This document shows, piece after piece, positions 11,802 through 23,420 of a stretch of DNA of 62,000 nucleotides. The notes beneath the pieces are model-generated. The model was not told the DNA's origin, did not search any database, and was given only the letters and a program-made list of their open reading frames with translations. The position numbers and the translations under genes are program-made. The stretch lies in assembly GCA_012295275.1 (NCBI GenBank), contig CM022677.1, forward strand, positions 10,913,983 to 10,975,982, written 5' to 3'. The stretch comes from Chrysomallon squamiferum. Taxonomy: Eukaryota; Mollusca; Gastropoda; Neomphalida; Peltospiridae. Within the stretch, counting starts at the first letter, position 1; each line of letters starts with the position of its first letter.

Positions 11802-14379
11802 TATAAATAATAGAAGAATACTTAAATGATATTCCGTTATGTAAACAGAGCTATCACGTTTATTTTGTAAAACGAGCGCAGTTTACTCTATAAATCATAT
11901 AAAATAATTATAAACAAGTAAAAATAAAGTGTTATTTTTAATTAAGGATACCGCTGTTTACACGAATAAATCATATAACATCACATAATTATAAGCAAGT
12001 AAAAATAAGGTTTTACTTAAGGATACCGCCACTTACACTGATAATTTTACCAGACTAAGACAGATATTTCATTAGCAACTTTCGAGGTTATAGTGAAAAT
12101 ATGATAACGTGTGATATTAATGTGATATTTCCCCATCGGAATTTATGTTGTGTTTACTACATTAATCAGGTCAGAATAATTTGAACTCAGCAAAAATAAC
12201 GTAGTGTTTTTGTTAAGACAATACACTATTTACATTGATAATTTTCCGCTGCTAAATTTTATATATATATATATATATTTTACGTCTCACCTAGAAATTA
12301 AAAGATGAATATCACTCCATATATAATTCATTATTTGCTAATATTTGGCAATATAATCTCAGGTATTCAATAAACACCTGTCTAGAAAAAGAAAATCAAT
12401 ATTTAATTATCAATACAATCTGAGGTACAGCTAAAAAATAATCCTGATTTTGTTAGTAACAGAGAATTGGAATCTGGAAGTCCTCTTTATTTCTGAATTT
12501 CTCAGCTATCCTTCTTGAATGAGATCACATTCAGTTAGTTATACGACAAATTATACTGAAAATTACAGGTATGATTTCATTGTGAACCTTCAGAAATATA
12601 GATGGAACTTCAGTGTTATGATGTTTTTATTAATAACAGTAGCTTTACATGTGATGTCAAATATATATCGCGAAATAAAGAGGGCGCATCTAGTGTGATA
12701 TTTTATAAACACCAGAACATGTTTCACTGAAAAAGTAGGATTAACTTTACACGGCGTTATGAAAACGACACTTGAAGTTTTAACGCGCTTTCACTAGTTA
12801 TATTAGACGTCATTAGTTTCTCAACAGAGGTGTAGCGGTAATATTAACACATTGTTTTGGAAAATACAGCGTCCGTTCTTTTTAAAAAAACAATGTTAGA
12901 GATTATACGTGACAAAAGAACTTTGTGTAACTAACTTGAGATACCGCTACGAAATGTCCGTTTTAGTATAAGTAACGTGATATTTTACTTTGATAATTCT
13001 AAATCGTATAACAGAAAGGTGTAAAACTGGCAGCTGTAAGTTATAATTCTATGGCGTTATGAAAATATACTGCTTAATTACCTGCAAACAGAAAAAGGTG
13101 AGAATTAATTGCTGGATGAGCGGTGATATTTACAGTTAAGTATGTTGAGAAATGTAAATGTCAGATTTTGTTAACACTCTACAGGTTACATTTAAAAGTC
13201 TGAGAGTTAATTCCCTGGATTCACGACAGTTTTTTGATTAGCTGAGAACAAACAAGATTAACACGTTATTTTATTACGCGAAATTTTGTTTTTCTTTACA
13301 TTCATTAGAAAATGTACATTAGCGGACGTTGTATATATTTTACTATTCTGATTACACCATAACTTCTATCCGCTCCCCAGTAATTATCAGTATGTCAGTG
13401 AAATAGCATCATATTTGTCACAATCCTTGCTATATGGGATATTAAAATTATATTAATTACAGATTATCGATTATATTATTGAACAAATAATCTGGAATTT
13501 CATTCTAGGTTAACTTACTTTTCTCAGTGGTTTTAAAAAAAAAAAATTTGGTATATTCTTAGTTACATAATTAGATAAATAAATTTTAGATAAATCATGT
13601 AATTTCATGTAGGGAGATATGTAAATTGTGTCGCGGAATGTCATGTTACTGCGGTCATAAAACAAAGTATCACACTGTGACACTGAAAGGTGCACAGTTA
13701 ATTTTCAGTAACATCAATACAATAATAAATACAGTATTCATCAAGCACTTCATGTGTTTCTGTATAGTCTTATTATTGTTAATAATAAAATAACTTAGCA
13801 TATGATAAGAAGGACACTGATTTTTTGGGGAAAAAACAGATGTGTTTTTCAATGTTAACTTAACTTTTGCTATCAGTATACTGAGTTGTATTCCTAATAA
13901 CATTACCGAAAAAATCATTTTTTTTTCTTTGATAACTGTACACTAATTGTACAATAATAAAAAATAAAATTTACAAACATCAGCATAATTTTAATATTAA
14001 TAAAGAAGATATTCATATTTAGATGTGGAGCGGAGATATTAAGCTTCTATCTTACGTCAACTTTACAAAGTTATTCAAAATATGAAATTATGAAAATATA
14101 ACGTTAATGTCGTTTATAATAAAATATTTCCTTTTTCTGATCCCTGAAATTTTCAGTTGTGTCGTACAAACGGCCGTAATGTGAGCTGAAGGCGTTTTTC
14201 TTTCTTATTTTTTTTTCTTTGGTTTGTTTGTAAATCAGAAAAGCAGAGATCATTTCAGTTACATACACTCAGTGATATTTACAGGTGTTGCTTAAAATCA
14301 AGAAATACTGAGATATTTTCTTTTATTTGTTAATGATCATATTAGAGTGTACTCTAATTCTCGTACAATTTGATACAAT
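10911..14379. repeat. Interior of the inverted-end module
   Basis: Non-coding AT-rich interior. It contains an early copy of the GCCGTCRTTGCCGTCGTTCC satellite motif near 11143-11170, a (TTA)n array at 11762-11800, GATA-type repeats near 11440-11465 and TA repeats near 12262-12280. 12660-12990 matches 43010-43140 directly and 58600-58850 inversely; its marker is AAATAAAGAGGGCGCATCTA. 13600-13760 matches 44240-44390. Short ORFs here (13510-13918) are not conserved as proteins. Confidence 0.7.
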
Positions 14380-15060
14380 ATCAGGTTTCTAAATAAAGAC
14401 CAAGCATTAATTCTAAAAGCAAGGGTTCGTTTTAATATTATCACCAAAAAATATAGGAGGAAAATGTCCCTGTGTGTGTGTGTGTGTGTGTGTGTCCATG
14501 TGTATTTGTGTAAAAATGTAAAATTATCCTATTTAAATTTATTTTGTAAATATGAATGTGTAAGTAAAGTGCCTTTTGTAAACTGTGAATGCGAAATAAG
14601 GACTCAATATTTTTATTGAAATGATTTACAGTCAGCGATCAAGTGGGTTAAGAGAATTTACATTATCCTCACTTGAAGAAATCACAGTTGTTTTCACTCG
14701 AGTGTTTAAAGTAATCATGTTCTATGAAAAAGGATAGATTTTCAGAGATAGGTTTGATGCTGAAGTGTGCACTTGTTTAACCAACACAGCGTGTTTTTCT
14801 GAGACTACCGCGTTCAAGATTAATAAACTGCAATGAAAATTATAAACAACATTCACACATTTCTTCATTCGAATATTTAGATTACTGTTACAGAAATGTG
14901 TTCAAAGTTTTTGGTAGATATGTTTATTGCGTAACAGTTCATTCAGATTTATCTTAATTATTCTTCGTACATTCTGAGCGGGCGCATCACGTATTAAAAT
15001 ATATTATTTTAGTTTCTATTAATGTCGCCGTCGTTGCCGTCGTACAGGCATTGTTCCTAA
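14380..15060 (-). repeat. Inverted end (right) of the ~5-kb module
   Basis: Reverse complement of 10140-10910 with substitutions and small indels; includes a TG array at 14470-14496. It also matches 44620-45140 in the same orientation. Confidence 0.8.
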
Positions 15061-15330
15061 CGTAGTTATTAGTGTAGCTCTCATTATTATTCTTTGCTTT
15101 TTATCACCTAGTATTATTATTTCTGAGCGTGCGCATCCTGTATTAAAATATATTATTAAACACATCTTTATTATTAGTGTTAGCGCTGGAGACGTTGCTG
15201 TCGAAACCCGCGTTGTCCTTCACGGCTTGGTGGACTTCTCATTATTCTTACTTTCTTACAGTGCACATCCTATTTTGGAATATACTTATTATTACTGATA
15301 TTACTACTAATCTCCCACTTCAACAATACC
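15000..15330 (-). repeat. Diverged ~145-bp satellite units
   Basis: The GCCGTCGTTGCCGTCGTAC motif and the GAGCGTGCGCATCCTG motif occur as in the inverse array at 59990-61700. One to two diverged units. Confidence 0.6.
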
Positions 15331-15773
15331 ACTGACATTACCACTAATTTGTTTTGTTGTTGTTAATGCTGTTATCCATTATCATCTTTATATTCATTCC
15401 TATTATTAACGGACAACAGAGTTATTTCCCTTAGACTATTTAGACTATGAAATTGACTAGTATTATTAGTAGTAGCAGTAGTAGTAGTAATAGTAGTAGT
15501 ATCTGGTTGTGCATTCTTGATTTATTTAATATATTTCAAATGTTTCTTTACTAAAAACTTAATATTTCTTCATTCATGCTATTCAAAGTAAAAATAAGAT
15601 CAAGAATTTAAAGTTGTTACGAAATTCCGTTTTGAGACGTGAAAATTTCTATGTTATTTATTATGATTAGAGAAAGAGAGATTTGGATTTCACTACGACT
15701 GTAAGTATGTATGTTTTCATAAAAAATTAATTTCACTATAAAAATGTAGTAAACAAATTTCAAATGTAAATCC
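15331..15773. other. No gene recognised
   Basis: AT-rich; a short AGT triplet run near 15458-15500. Nothing else supported. Confidence 0.5.
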
Positions 15774-16051
15774 TGTTTTTATTTTTCTCACTCATTAGTA
15801 TCATTTGAAATATTTTTTCTTGTTTAAGACTACTGCAGACTTGTCTGTACTTGGTGCTGCGTCTGGTCAAACATTTTTCTCACTGCTGTGACTGACTGAA
15901 AAAAGAGGCAGAACTGAATCCAGCATGAGTTTCATGATTTCTGAATCAGTCTGGCATCAACTATCAAAACTTTGATAGCAAAAACTCAAATCTTCATCAA
16001 ACTTGGCCACAGATTTTAATTTCTGCTTTCACATGTCTCCATCAAACCATC
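15774..16051 (+). repeat. 278-bp direct repeat, copy 1
   Basis: Almost identical to 17409-17685 in the same orientation; a one- to few-base length difference in the TTTT run is the main change. The repeat includes ACTTGTCTGTACTTGGTGCT. The edges are sharp: the copies diverge immediately after CATCAAACCATC. This could be a long-terminal-repeat-like pair or two insertions of a short interspersed element. Between them lies 1.36 kb without an ORF. Confidence 0.85.
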
Positions 16052-16367
16052 ATATTGACACGTTATTTAAATTCACAGATATAATGATTTCTAGAGCATG
16101 GCATGTAACATCAATTCAGCTGTTTAAAAGTTTAAGTTTGTGTGTGTGCGTGTGTCTGTGTGTTTCGTCTGTCTTTAATTTGTGTTTGTTTTTGTTTTTT
16201 TATTGTTGATGTTATTGCTAACATTGTTATTATTGATATTATAGTACATAATTATTACTATTTTTATATTTGGTTGTTGATATTACTGTTATAGCTGTTG
16301 CTTTTGCTGTTGATTAACTTTGCTTTACGTAAAGTTTTTAATTTTGTGTTGAGAGAAGAAAGCAAGT

Positions 16368-16368
<1 letters not shown>

Positions 16369-16446
<78 letters not shown>
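16369..16446. repeat. (GA)n microsatellite
   Basis: About 78 bases of uninterrupted GA between the two 278-bp direct repeats. The Arg-Glu and Leu-Ser ORFs through it are artefacts. Confidence 0.95.
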
Positions 16447-16449
<3 letters not shown>

Positions 16450-17408
16450 GTCGGAGACAGACATGGAGAAACAGAGACAGAGAGGCAGAGAGACAGACAG
16501 ATAGAGAGACAGAGAGCAGAAAATTCAAATAATCTTATAGACCTTCTAATTAATATACTTATGAATTTATCCATTTAAATAAATTTACTTAATATAATAA
16601 CAGAAGAAATTATGATTATTACGTACGTTATTTGGGTTAATATATCAAAACAATATAAATAAGAATTATCCTCATCACAATAGAAATTTGTTTCTCCATT
16701 ATGATAATGCTAGCTAAAATTGTATAACTGGAAACAAAATAATTTATAATATTTATTTCAACAAAAATACTTTTTCATATGAAAAATATAATTTATGAAA
16801 AACTTCTAAAAATTATAAAATTTCTGATTTATCTGGTAAAACTATAATAATAAAATATACAACATGAAATAAAAAAGAATACGAAGACATTTGTTTACAA
16901 AAAATGTTTTAAATTAATATATAATTTGACAGACAAAGTAACCTGCAAATTACTAATTAAGTAAATTTCTAATTTCTGAGTTTATGTTCCGAACAACAAA
17001 TACATGCATATATAGGTTTACATATTTCCTTCCATTTTCTATTTTATTAACATATTTTTATTGGGTAAATATTTACCACAAGTCTTATATTTGGATTACA
17101 TGATTAAGCAGATTATTCTTTCAGAAAAAACAACAAAAAAAAAAAAAAACCCACTTAAAAACATGAAACAAGAAATATATTTAAGAAATAATAATATAAA
17201 ACAAATAAAAAGTCTTCCTTGAAATGAACACTTTTTATTATAAAACCTTTTTTGTTTCCTTTTTTTAACCAGTAACAAATGATTTCTAAGGTCAATCATA
17301 TTCATCTTCTTTTCATATTTGTATCATAGGAATTAATCTCATGTTTTTCACCACTGTTTGAAATACACTTTGAAATAATTATCATTTTGCCTGTCATGTA
17401 TTGTCTGA

Positions 17409-17685
17409 ATGTTTTATTTTTCTCACTCATTAGTATCATTTGAAATATTTGTCTTGTTTAAGACTGCTGCAGACTTGTCTGTACTTGGTGCTGCGTCTGG
17501 TCAAACATTTTTCTCACTGCTGTGACTGACTGAAAAAAGAGGCAGAACTGAATCCAGCATGAGTTTCATGATTTCTGAATCAGTCTGGCATCAACTATCA
17601 AAACTTTGATAGCAAAAACTCAAATCTTCATCAATCTTGGCCACAGATTTTAATTTCTGCTTTCACATGTCTCCATCAAACCATC
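17409..17685 (+). repeat. 278-bp direct repeat, copy 2
   Basis: Second copy of 15774-16051. It is followed at once by (AAT)n and (GAA)n arrays at 17690-17754. Confidence 0.85.
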
Positions 17686-17689
17686 CTAT

Positions 17690-17692
17690 AAA

Positions 17693-17753
<61 letters not shown>

Positions 17754-17755
17754 AA
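17690..17755. repeat. (AAT)n/(GAA)n microsatellite
   Basis: AAT units running into GAA units. Confidence 0.9.
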
Positions 17756-17971
17756 CACCACCAACAACAACGATAATAATTATGATATTAGCAGCATGAA
17801 TAACAATATTAATACAATAAAGTAACACACTCTATACATATACTTGCTGTCAGGGCTAATTCATTTACTGCTTCAAAACTTACTTATCTATATTTTGCAT
17901 GAATTTAATTGAAAATATTAAGTAGCTATTGTTCATTGAAATGGGTAGACTTTTTTTTTTTAAATCTCTTA

Positions 17972-18072
17972 TTAAGAAATATGTAGAAATCTGACTTCCA
18001 CAGTTACATCAATGACACACGAGAGACAGACTTTCACTGGAATTGTTTCATTCAGGATGATATTTCTACCAC
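17972..18072 (-). CDS. Possible exon, unknown product
   Basis: On the minus strand TTTGATTCAG is a plausible acceptor. The frame reading NIILNETIPVKVCLSCVIDV is open to a TAA at 17972-17974, about 33 codons. Composition is protein-like, but there is no partner copy or domain match. It may be the distal part of the exon series that runs down from 22910. Confidence 0.25.
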
Positions 18073-18631
18073 CTGAATCAAAGTGTATAATTACTTGTTG
18101 TCTGCCATGTCAAGTCTACTATTTCAAATTAGTGGAACCTCAAGTCTCAGATCCTAGGTTGCTTAGGTTTGTAAATTGTAATCTTTATTGTAGAGGTATC
18201 ATGTACTGTTATTTATCATATCCATTATTGATAAAAAATGAATTTATGTAGCTATTCATGATCTTGCATTTTACCAGCTAGTGGTAACCAGTTTTCAAAT
18301 GCTGTACTTGGTCACAACCACAAACCTCTATCAATTAACTGAACAGTGTAAAAAGGAAATGTCTAAAATTGATGTAACTGGAACAATTTGAAGATTATTT
18401 TTGATTATGATTCAATTATTCAGACACTTGAGAACACCAATAAAATACTTTTCCTCCCAGTGAATTATTAATACATTTTATTTAAGGGAAATAAATGATG
18501 TTCCATAAGCCTACTGCAAAATGTGGTCACATGGTCACTGAATAAAAATGGAGGCAAAATGTATTTCCAAGTGATAATATAAAAGATTAAAAACAAATGT
18601 AGACTAACTTTAGTAGAAAACAGTGATTATT

Positions 18632-18763
18632 TCATGTATCACCAGACTGCATGAACCATATGTGTGTGTGAAATACTAACAGTCTGCTGGATTCTGTTAT
18701 CTGCAACCTGTTGATGAGTCCTTCCATCAACACTCTACCAGTCAAAGTTTCTCTTGTGAGATC
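18632..18763 (-). CDS. Possible exon of the minus-strand gene remnant
   Basis: The minus-strand frame through 18763-18632 is open for about 43 codons and carries TRETLTGRVLMEGLINRLQI, a helix-like, charged sequence, ending in TGA at 18632-18634. An AG lies just before the open frame (ATACATGAG), but its pyrimidine tract is poor. No domain recognised. Confidence 0.3.
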   Translation of the reverse strand, partial: DLTRETLTGRVLMEGLINRLQITESSRLLVFHTHIWFMQSGDT

Positions 18764-18842
18764 TCATGTATCAAAGTTATACAAAAACTAGACTGTAAAA
18801 TACACCAACACTGACACCTGTAAATATTAACAGTAAAATAAA

Positions 18843-19321
18843 TTTCAAATTTAAATTCTTCTAAACACACACACACACACATGCACACACCTCACAGAAT
18901 GAAAACAAAAGTGCAACAGAAAATATTTGTTTTTAGAATCTGATGTAGTAAACAAATATTTGTGACCATCCAGCACAAAATGGGTTCCTTTCATAAAGTT
19001 TACATTTTATGTTTTTAACTTTTCTAGATGAGCTTTGTCTTAGCAGTGAAAATTATATAAAAATTAAAATGTAGTTTCTGAGATATTAGTGATTGAACAT
19101 TCTAACATTTAAAGACAATGAGGATTGTTAAAACATTTTCCATACCAACAACTATCTTAATTTCATTACTGAAACTACACAATGTGATATCTGACTCATA
19201 TCATGCTGGCTAGTCACGTTTGATGTTTCTTAAAAATTAACATACTACTGTACTATTTAATTTCTTATTAGTTTAAAAATTATTATTACAATAAATAATC
19301 GAAAGATGCGCTAATAAAAAG
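18843..19321. other. No gene recognised
   Basis: AT-rich with a short CA array near 18866-18890. Confidence 0.5.
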
Positions 19322-19681
19322 AACTGTAAAATAAATTTTAAGTTTGTGATTTAATAAAAGAAAGAAACAAAACTCAGATGAACTGGTCACCTGTAGACTG
19401 CACACACAACACACCAGCTCTGCATGTCAGAGTACAAGTCTGTGTGTAAAATAAAGTTTAAGTTTGTGAATTAATAAAACAAAGAAACAAAACTCAGATG
19501 AACTGGTCACCTGTAGACTGCACACACAACACACCAGCTCTGCATGTCAGAGTACAAGTCTGTGTGTAAAATAAAGTTTAAGTTTGTGAATTAATAAAAC
19601 AAAGAAACAAAACTCAGATGAACTGGTCACCTGTAGACTGCACACACAACACACCAGATCTGCATGTCAGAGTACGAGTCT
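19322..19681. repeat. 120-bp tandem repeat, 3 copies
   Basis: The unit containing AACTGGTCACCTGTAGACTG starts at 19381, 19501 and 19621, exactly 120 bases apart. Copies 2 and 3 are nearly identical; copy 1 has a few changes (GTAAAATAAATTTTAAG against GTAAAATAAAGTTTAAG). Recent tandem duplication. It includes CACACACAACACACCAG; no ORF. Confidence 0.95.
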
Positions 19682-19689
19682 GGAAAATT

Positions 19690-20302
19690 CTCCCTCATCT
19701 TCTACCATTAGCACTTGTGTGACCTTTTTCTCTTTTCTAAAAGTGTGAAACTGTTTTGAGATAAATCCCTTTACCATGATTAACACATTATTTTTATTAT
19801 GTACAAGCAGTTTCAAACTTAAATAAGCATGTTAAATACTGCAACTTTTTTTCCTACATTAATTAATAGTTTTACATTAAAGGGAAGTGCAAAAGGTTAA
19901 TTATAAAATTTTTACTTCTTCAAAAATTAAGAACTAAAATGAACAAAATATTTTTTTTTACTAAAACTTTATAGAGCTGTCCCACAATTAACAATTGACC
20001 ATAAAACCCAATATATTATAATTTAGAACATTCACTTTTCTTTTGAAAACCAAGTTATTGTCATAAACACAATTAAAAACTAATTCTTTGCTTGGATATG
20101 TATACCATTTTAAATGAGATAATAAGAATAACAAAAAAATAAAAACTATTTAAAAATCTGTTTTTACAAAATACAACATTCATAAATGATGAATTGCTGC
20201 TATCATTTTACTGTTACTGACTGTTATCTCTGTCAATAGAATAACATTAAAACTATTTTTCTGAAGAATCTAAATCAAATACAACAAGGTGTAACAAAGT
20301 AC
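19690..20302. other. No gene recognised
   Basis: AT-rich intron-like sequence between exon candidates of the minus-strand remnant. Confidence 0.5.
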
Positions 20303-20429
20303 CTGATGTAAATGAAGATCTTATAACAGAGCTGGGATCCTTCCTCCAGTTTGTTCAGATTGTAGTCAGCCAATGATTCACCAGAAATCTTCACAGTCAG
20401 GTAGACTTGTAGTATCTCACACCAGAGAA
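20303..20429 (-). CDS. Exon of minus-strand gene remnant
   Basis: Bounded by the acceptor ATTTCACACAG and donor CAG|GTACTT on the minus strand. The open frame reads LWCEILQVYLTVKISGESLA, then a Leu/Glu-rich stretch and KIFIYI. Its phase joins exactly to the upstream exon at 20823-20895, which ends with one base of a split codon. Mixed strand/helix character; no family recognised. Confidence 0.5.
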
Positions 20430-20822
20430 CTGTGTGAAATAAGAAAAATATGTGATATAGAGACATTTAAAAAACAATCATATTTAGCCATCATCACAGA
20501 AGCCATAAAACAAATATTTATAATAATAACAATAATAAAAAATAAATAACAATAATGATGATGATGATTAAAAACAGATAAATAAGTTATAATAATAATA
20601 ATGATGACAGTAACAAGAAAAACAATAAACTGCAATCATAAATAAATAAATAATCCATTTAATGAAGGACCCTGTTCTATAATAAAGGTTATTTCATGAT
20701 TTTATCTTCTCATTTTTTTCATTATTTTCCCCATTCCTTGACTTTGAAGACTACTTAATTACTGCATACATACATTAAATTCCTCATAAATGTTACACTG
20801 AAATAAAACTTTTGCCACACAC

Positions 20823-20895
20823 CAGAGGAAAGTGATTTCAGCTTTTTTTTCAGATAATCCTCACAGGTTCCTTCTTGATAAAACAAAATTGGCAT
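20823..20895 (-). CDS. Exon of minus-strand gene remnant
   Basis: The acceptor TTTTTTCTTTTCATAG has a strong pyrimidine tract; the donor is CTCTG|GTGTGT. The frame begins MPILFYQEGTCEDYLKKKLK and ends one base into a codon, completed by the next exon at 20429. Phases 0 and 1 on its two sides are consistent with both neighbours. Function unknown. Confidence 0.5.
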
Positions 20896-21060
20896 CTATG
20901 AAAAGAAAAAATCAGAACAAAAAATTGTATCTGATCATTCCTTGAAGCTAAACTTTATATCAAACAACATTTATAATTAAAATAAAACATATATCTGTGA
21001 TACTTAAGGACTGTCATTCTTATAAACTAAATACAAATTAAAAAAACAAAAACCTCTAAC

Positions 21061-21148
21061 CTCTGAATCCAGTGAAAATCACATCACCAATAGCAGATCA
21101 AAATGCTGAAGAAGGATTTCCACTTTCAACAACAAGTAGTCACAGTTT
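21061..21148 (-). pseudogene. Exon remnant with an in-frame stop
   Basis: Acceptor TTCAATATTTCAG and donor GAG|GTTAGA bracket an 88-base exon. In the phase that joins the exon at 20895 it reads NCDYLLLKVEILLQHFDLLL and then meets a TGA, with six or so codons left. The two splice sites and matching phase argue for a former exon; the stop suggests the locus is a pseudogene, or that this exon is skipped. Confidence 0.4.
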
Positions 21149-22508
21149 CTGAAATATTGAACATAGAAAAAACTGAGTTGTATAAGCATATAACAAAATA
21201 CAGGCATAAAAATACAATAAATGGTTATAGTAAAAAAACATTTATCTAATTATATATTTCTCTACATAAACTATTTAAATAAACCTATTTAACAATAAAA
21301 AGAAAAAAAAATTCCTGACTATAAGACAGTTATCTCTCTATTATTTGAAATGTTAGAGATCATACATTACTTTACTTTTCATATTACAGAAACACAGGCA
21401 AGGAAATTCTAATGCTGTGTAAATGAATAAATACACATATTATTTAGTATATCAATACATTTTCTTTGTGGAAATTTCTTACAAATCCCCAGTTGGAAAT
21501 GAAGCTCAGATTATTTGCATATAATGGATGCATATAAATAATCATAACCATAATGCAAAATAGATTAAATTATCAAGTTATGAACTAAACCAAGTAAAAC
21601 TATCTAAAACATTTTAACATTCTGAATATAACAATATCTGTGTCTTAATCTTATATGTGGCTCTTACTACAGAAATGGGGTTTATGGTCTTTCTGACAAG
21701 CCTAGCTCCAGTTTCTTCAGTACACTCCTGTACCTCATCATGCAGCTTGAAGACTTTGTAACCTACTTAAACACTGCACAATCTGATCAGACTGAGTGAA
21801 TGTACACTCTGATCTTACAATGGTAAGCCCTGTTTCTGCAGTCAGAACCACACATAACAATAACAACCCATTTTTCCAGTTAAAGGACACAACTGATTCA
21901 TACGTTTGTCAATGTACAGCCAGCTTTACAATCTCATCAACCAGTGACAGTGAGTCTTCTGATTCCTCACTGATCAAAAAGTCAAGTGGAAAGCTTTCCC
22001 TGCAGCACAGTGTATTCATTCTTCCTAAGACCAATCACTTGTTCAAGATGAATCTAACATGGTCAGATTGTCTCGACATCCACAGACAGTGATGTGAAAC
22101 ACCATCAGTAAACATGGGATTTGTTCATTTACACACACAGCAATGTCAGACTCAGTCTGCTAATACAAAGACTCCTGGAAGAAGTTTATTCAATAAAATA
22201 CAATCAAAAATATGTTTTGTTGTTGTGTTTGTATGATGTCCAAGACTGTGCTCATTAAGATTTTTAAGACACTATATAAAAAGTTTAGAACAATCTGTTA
22301 CCACTACTGTCTTCTGATCAAAGTGTTTTCTGACTTCTAGAGGCACTGTTTTTCAGGATTAATGTAAAATGGTATATGTCCTTTACCTCACCTTGACATT
22401 GACCTACATAATTTTCAATTATCCTTGTGTTAATGGAGATCATACTGAAATTACACTTACTGGTTCATCTGGTGTTGGGATTCAGAGAAACGGTGGCTTC
22501 CAGTTATC
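21149..22508. other. No gene recognised
   Basis: AT-rich. A plus-strand frame at 21796-22092 (98 codons) is Ser/Thr-rich but has no splice context, copy or domain, so it is noted here only. A second, shorter one starts at 22369 and overlaps the antisense of the remnant exon at 22509. Confidence 0.4.
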
Positions 22509-22910
22509 TCCCCTTGACTGGAAATACATCAGCTGTGGTGGGAGATGTTTGAGGAGGTTTCCTAGGCTTTGTTGGAGATGTTGTCCTCTTTCTGGGAGTC
22601 TCGTCTCTTTCCTCTGCTTTTCAATGATTTAAGTGTTTTTCTTTGGCTGGTTTTACCTCAGCTGGCATTAAAGGTTCAAATTTTTCTCCATGATCACTGA
22701 CATTTGACTGTTGAGACTGGACACCTGGTGTAACACTCTTCAACTTCATGCTGTCAGAACCGTTGTAGTTCAACATGGTTGGCTGCAGTGTTGGTGGGTC
22801 TCAAGGTCACTAACATTGAGCTGCTCATCGGTAAAACTTTCACACAACATTAACCAAGAAAGTGGACAACTCACTGGTCTGATTCTGATTGGTGGGTGAC
22901 TTGTCTGAGT
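22509..22910 (-). pseudogene. Exon remnant paralogous to 5083-5269
   Basis: On the minus strand TAAATAAATTTATCTACTCAG can serve as acceptor near 22912. Coding-like text follows in several frames: FTDEQLNVSDLE, then (after a stop and frame change) a frame from ATG at about 22795 with SVTPGVQSQQSNV, a stop near 22630, and a Lys/Pro/Thr-rich tail (PRKRTTSPTKPRKPPQTSPT) to a TAA near 22509. The first two blocks match 5083-5269. The basic Pro-rich tail suggests a disordered segment. Multiple breaks mean the exon is not functional as drawn. Confidence 0.5.
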
Positions 22911-23060
22911 AGATAAATAAATAAATAAACAAATCAATAAATCTCTCAATAAATCTCTCAATAAAATACTGAATCAAATATTAAATAAATAAACAAACAA
23001 TCAAATAAACAAATCAAATATTAAATAAAGTATTAATCAGTTTTCTTTCTTTTTCCCCCA
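22911..23060. repeat. AAAT/CAAAT-rich simple sequence
   Basis: Short AAATA and CAAATAAA repeats next to the exon remnant, as at 5313-5335. Confidence 0.7.
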
Positions 23061-23089
23061 ATTCAACAAAGAAATCTATTATTTTATAC

Positions 23090-23420
23090 TGTTATTGTTA
23101 TAATTACTACAACAAAAACAACAACTGCTACTACTACTACAACTACTGCTCCTGTTACCACATAACAATTTCTCAATTAACTGTTATATACTAATTACTA
23201 TTAGTACTGCTACTACTACAACTAGTAATATGACTACAGCTAGTATTTTTCTGACCATTAGTCCCACACGATACATTATGATCACAAAGCATCATCAGCT
23301 AAAATATCACTGCAAACAAGAACTATTATTATCAAGTACTTATGCTATAACAACTACAACAATGGGTTGTACTACTATTACTGCTATTACTATAACAACA
23401 ACAACAACCTCTGCAGATGC
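23090..23420. repeat. ACT/ACA trinucleotide-rich tract
   Basis: Irregular triplets (ACT, ACA, ACC), like 5399-5860 and 54250-54960. The plus ORF through it is Thr-rich only because of the repeat. Confidence 0.75.

Noticed and set aside
16264-16574. Leu-Ser and Arg-Glu ORFs on both strands
   Set aside because: Produced by the GA array.
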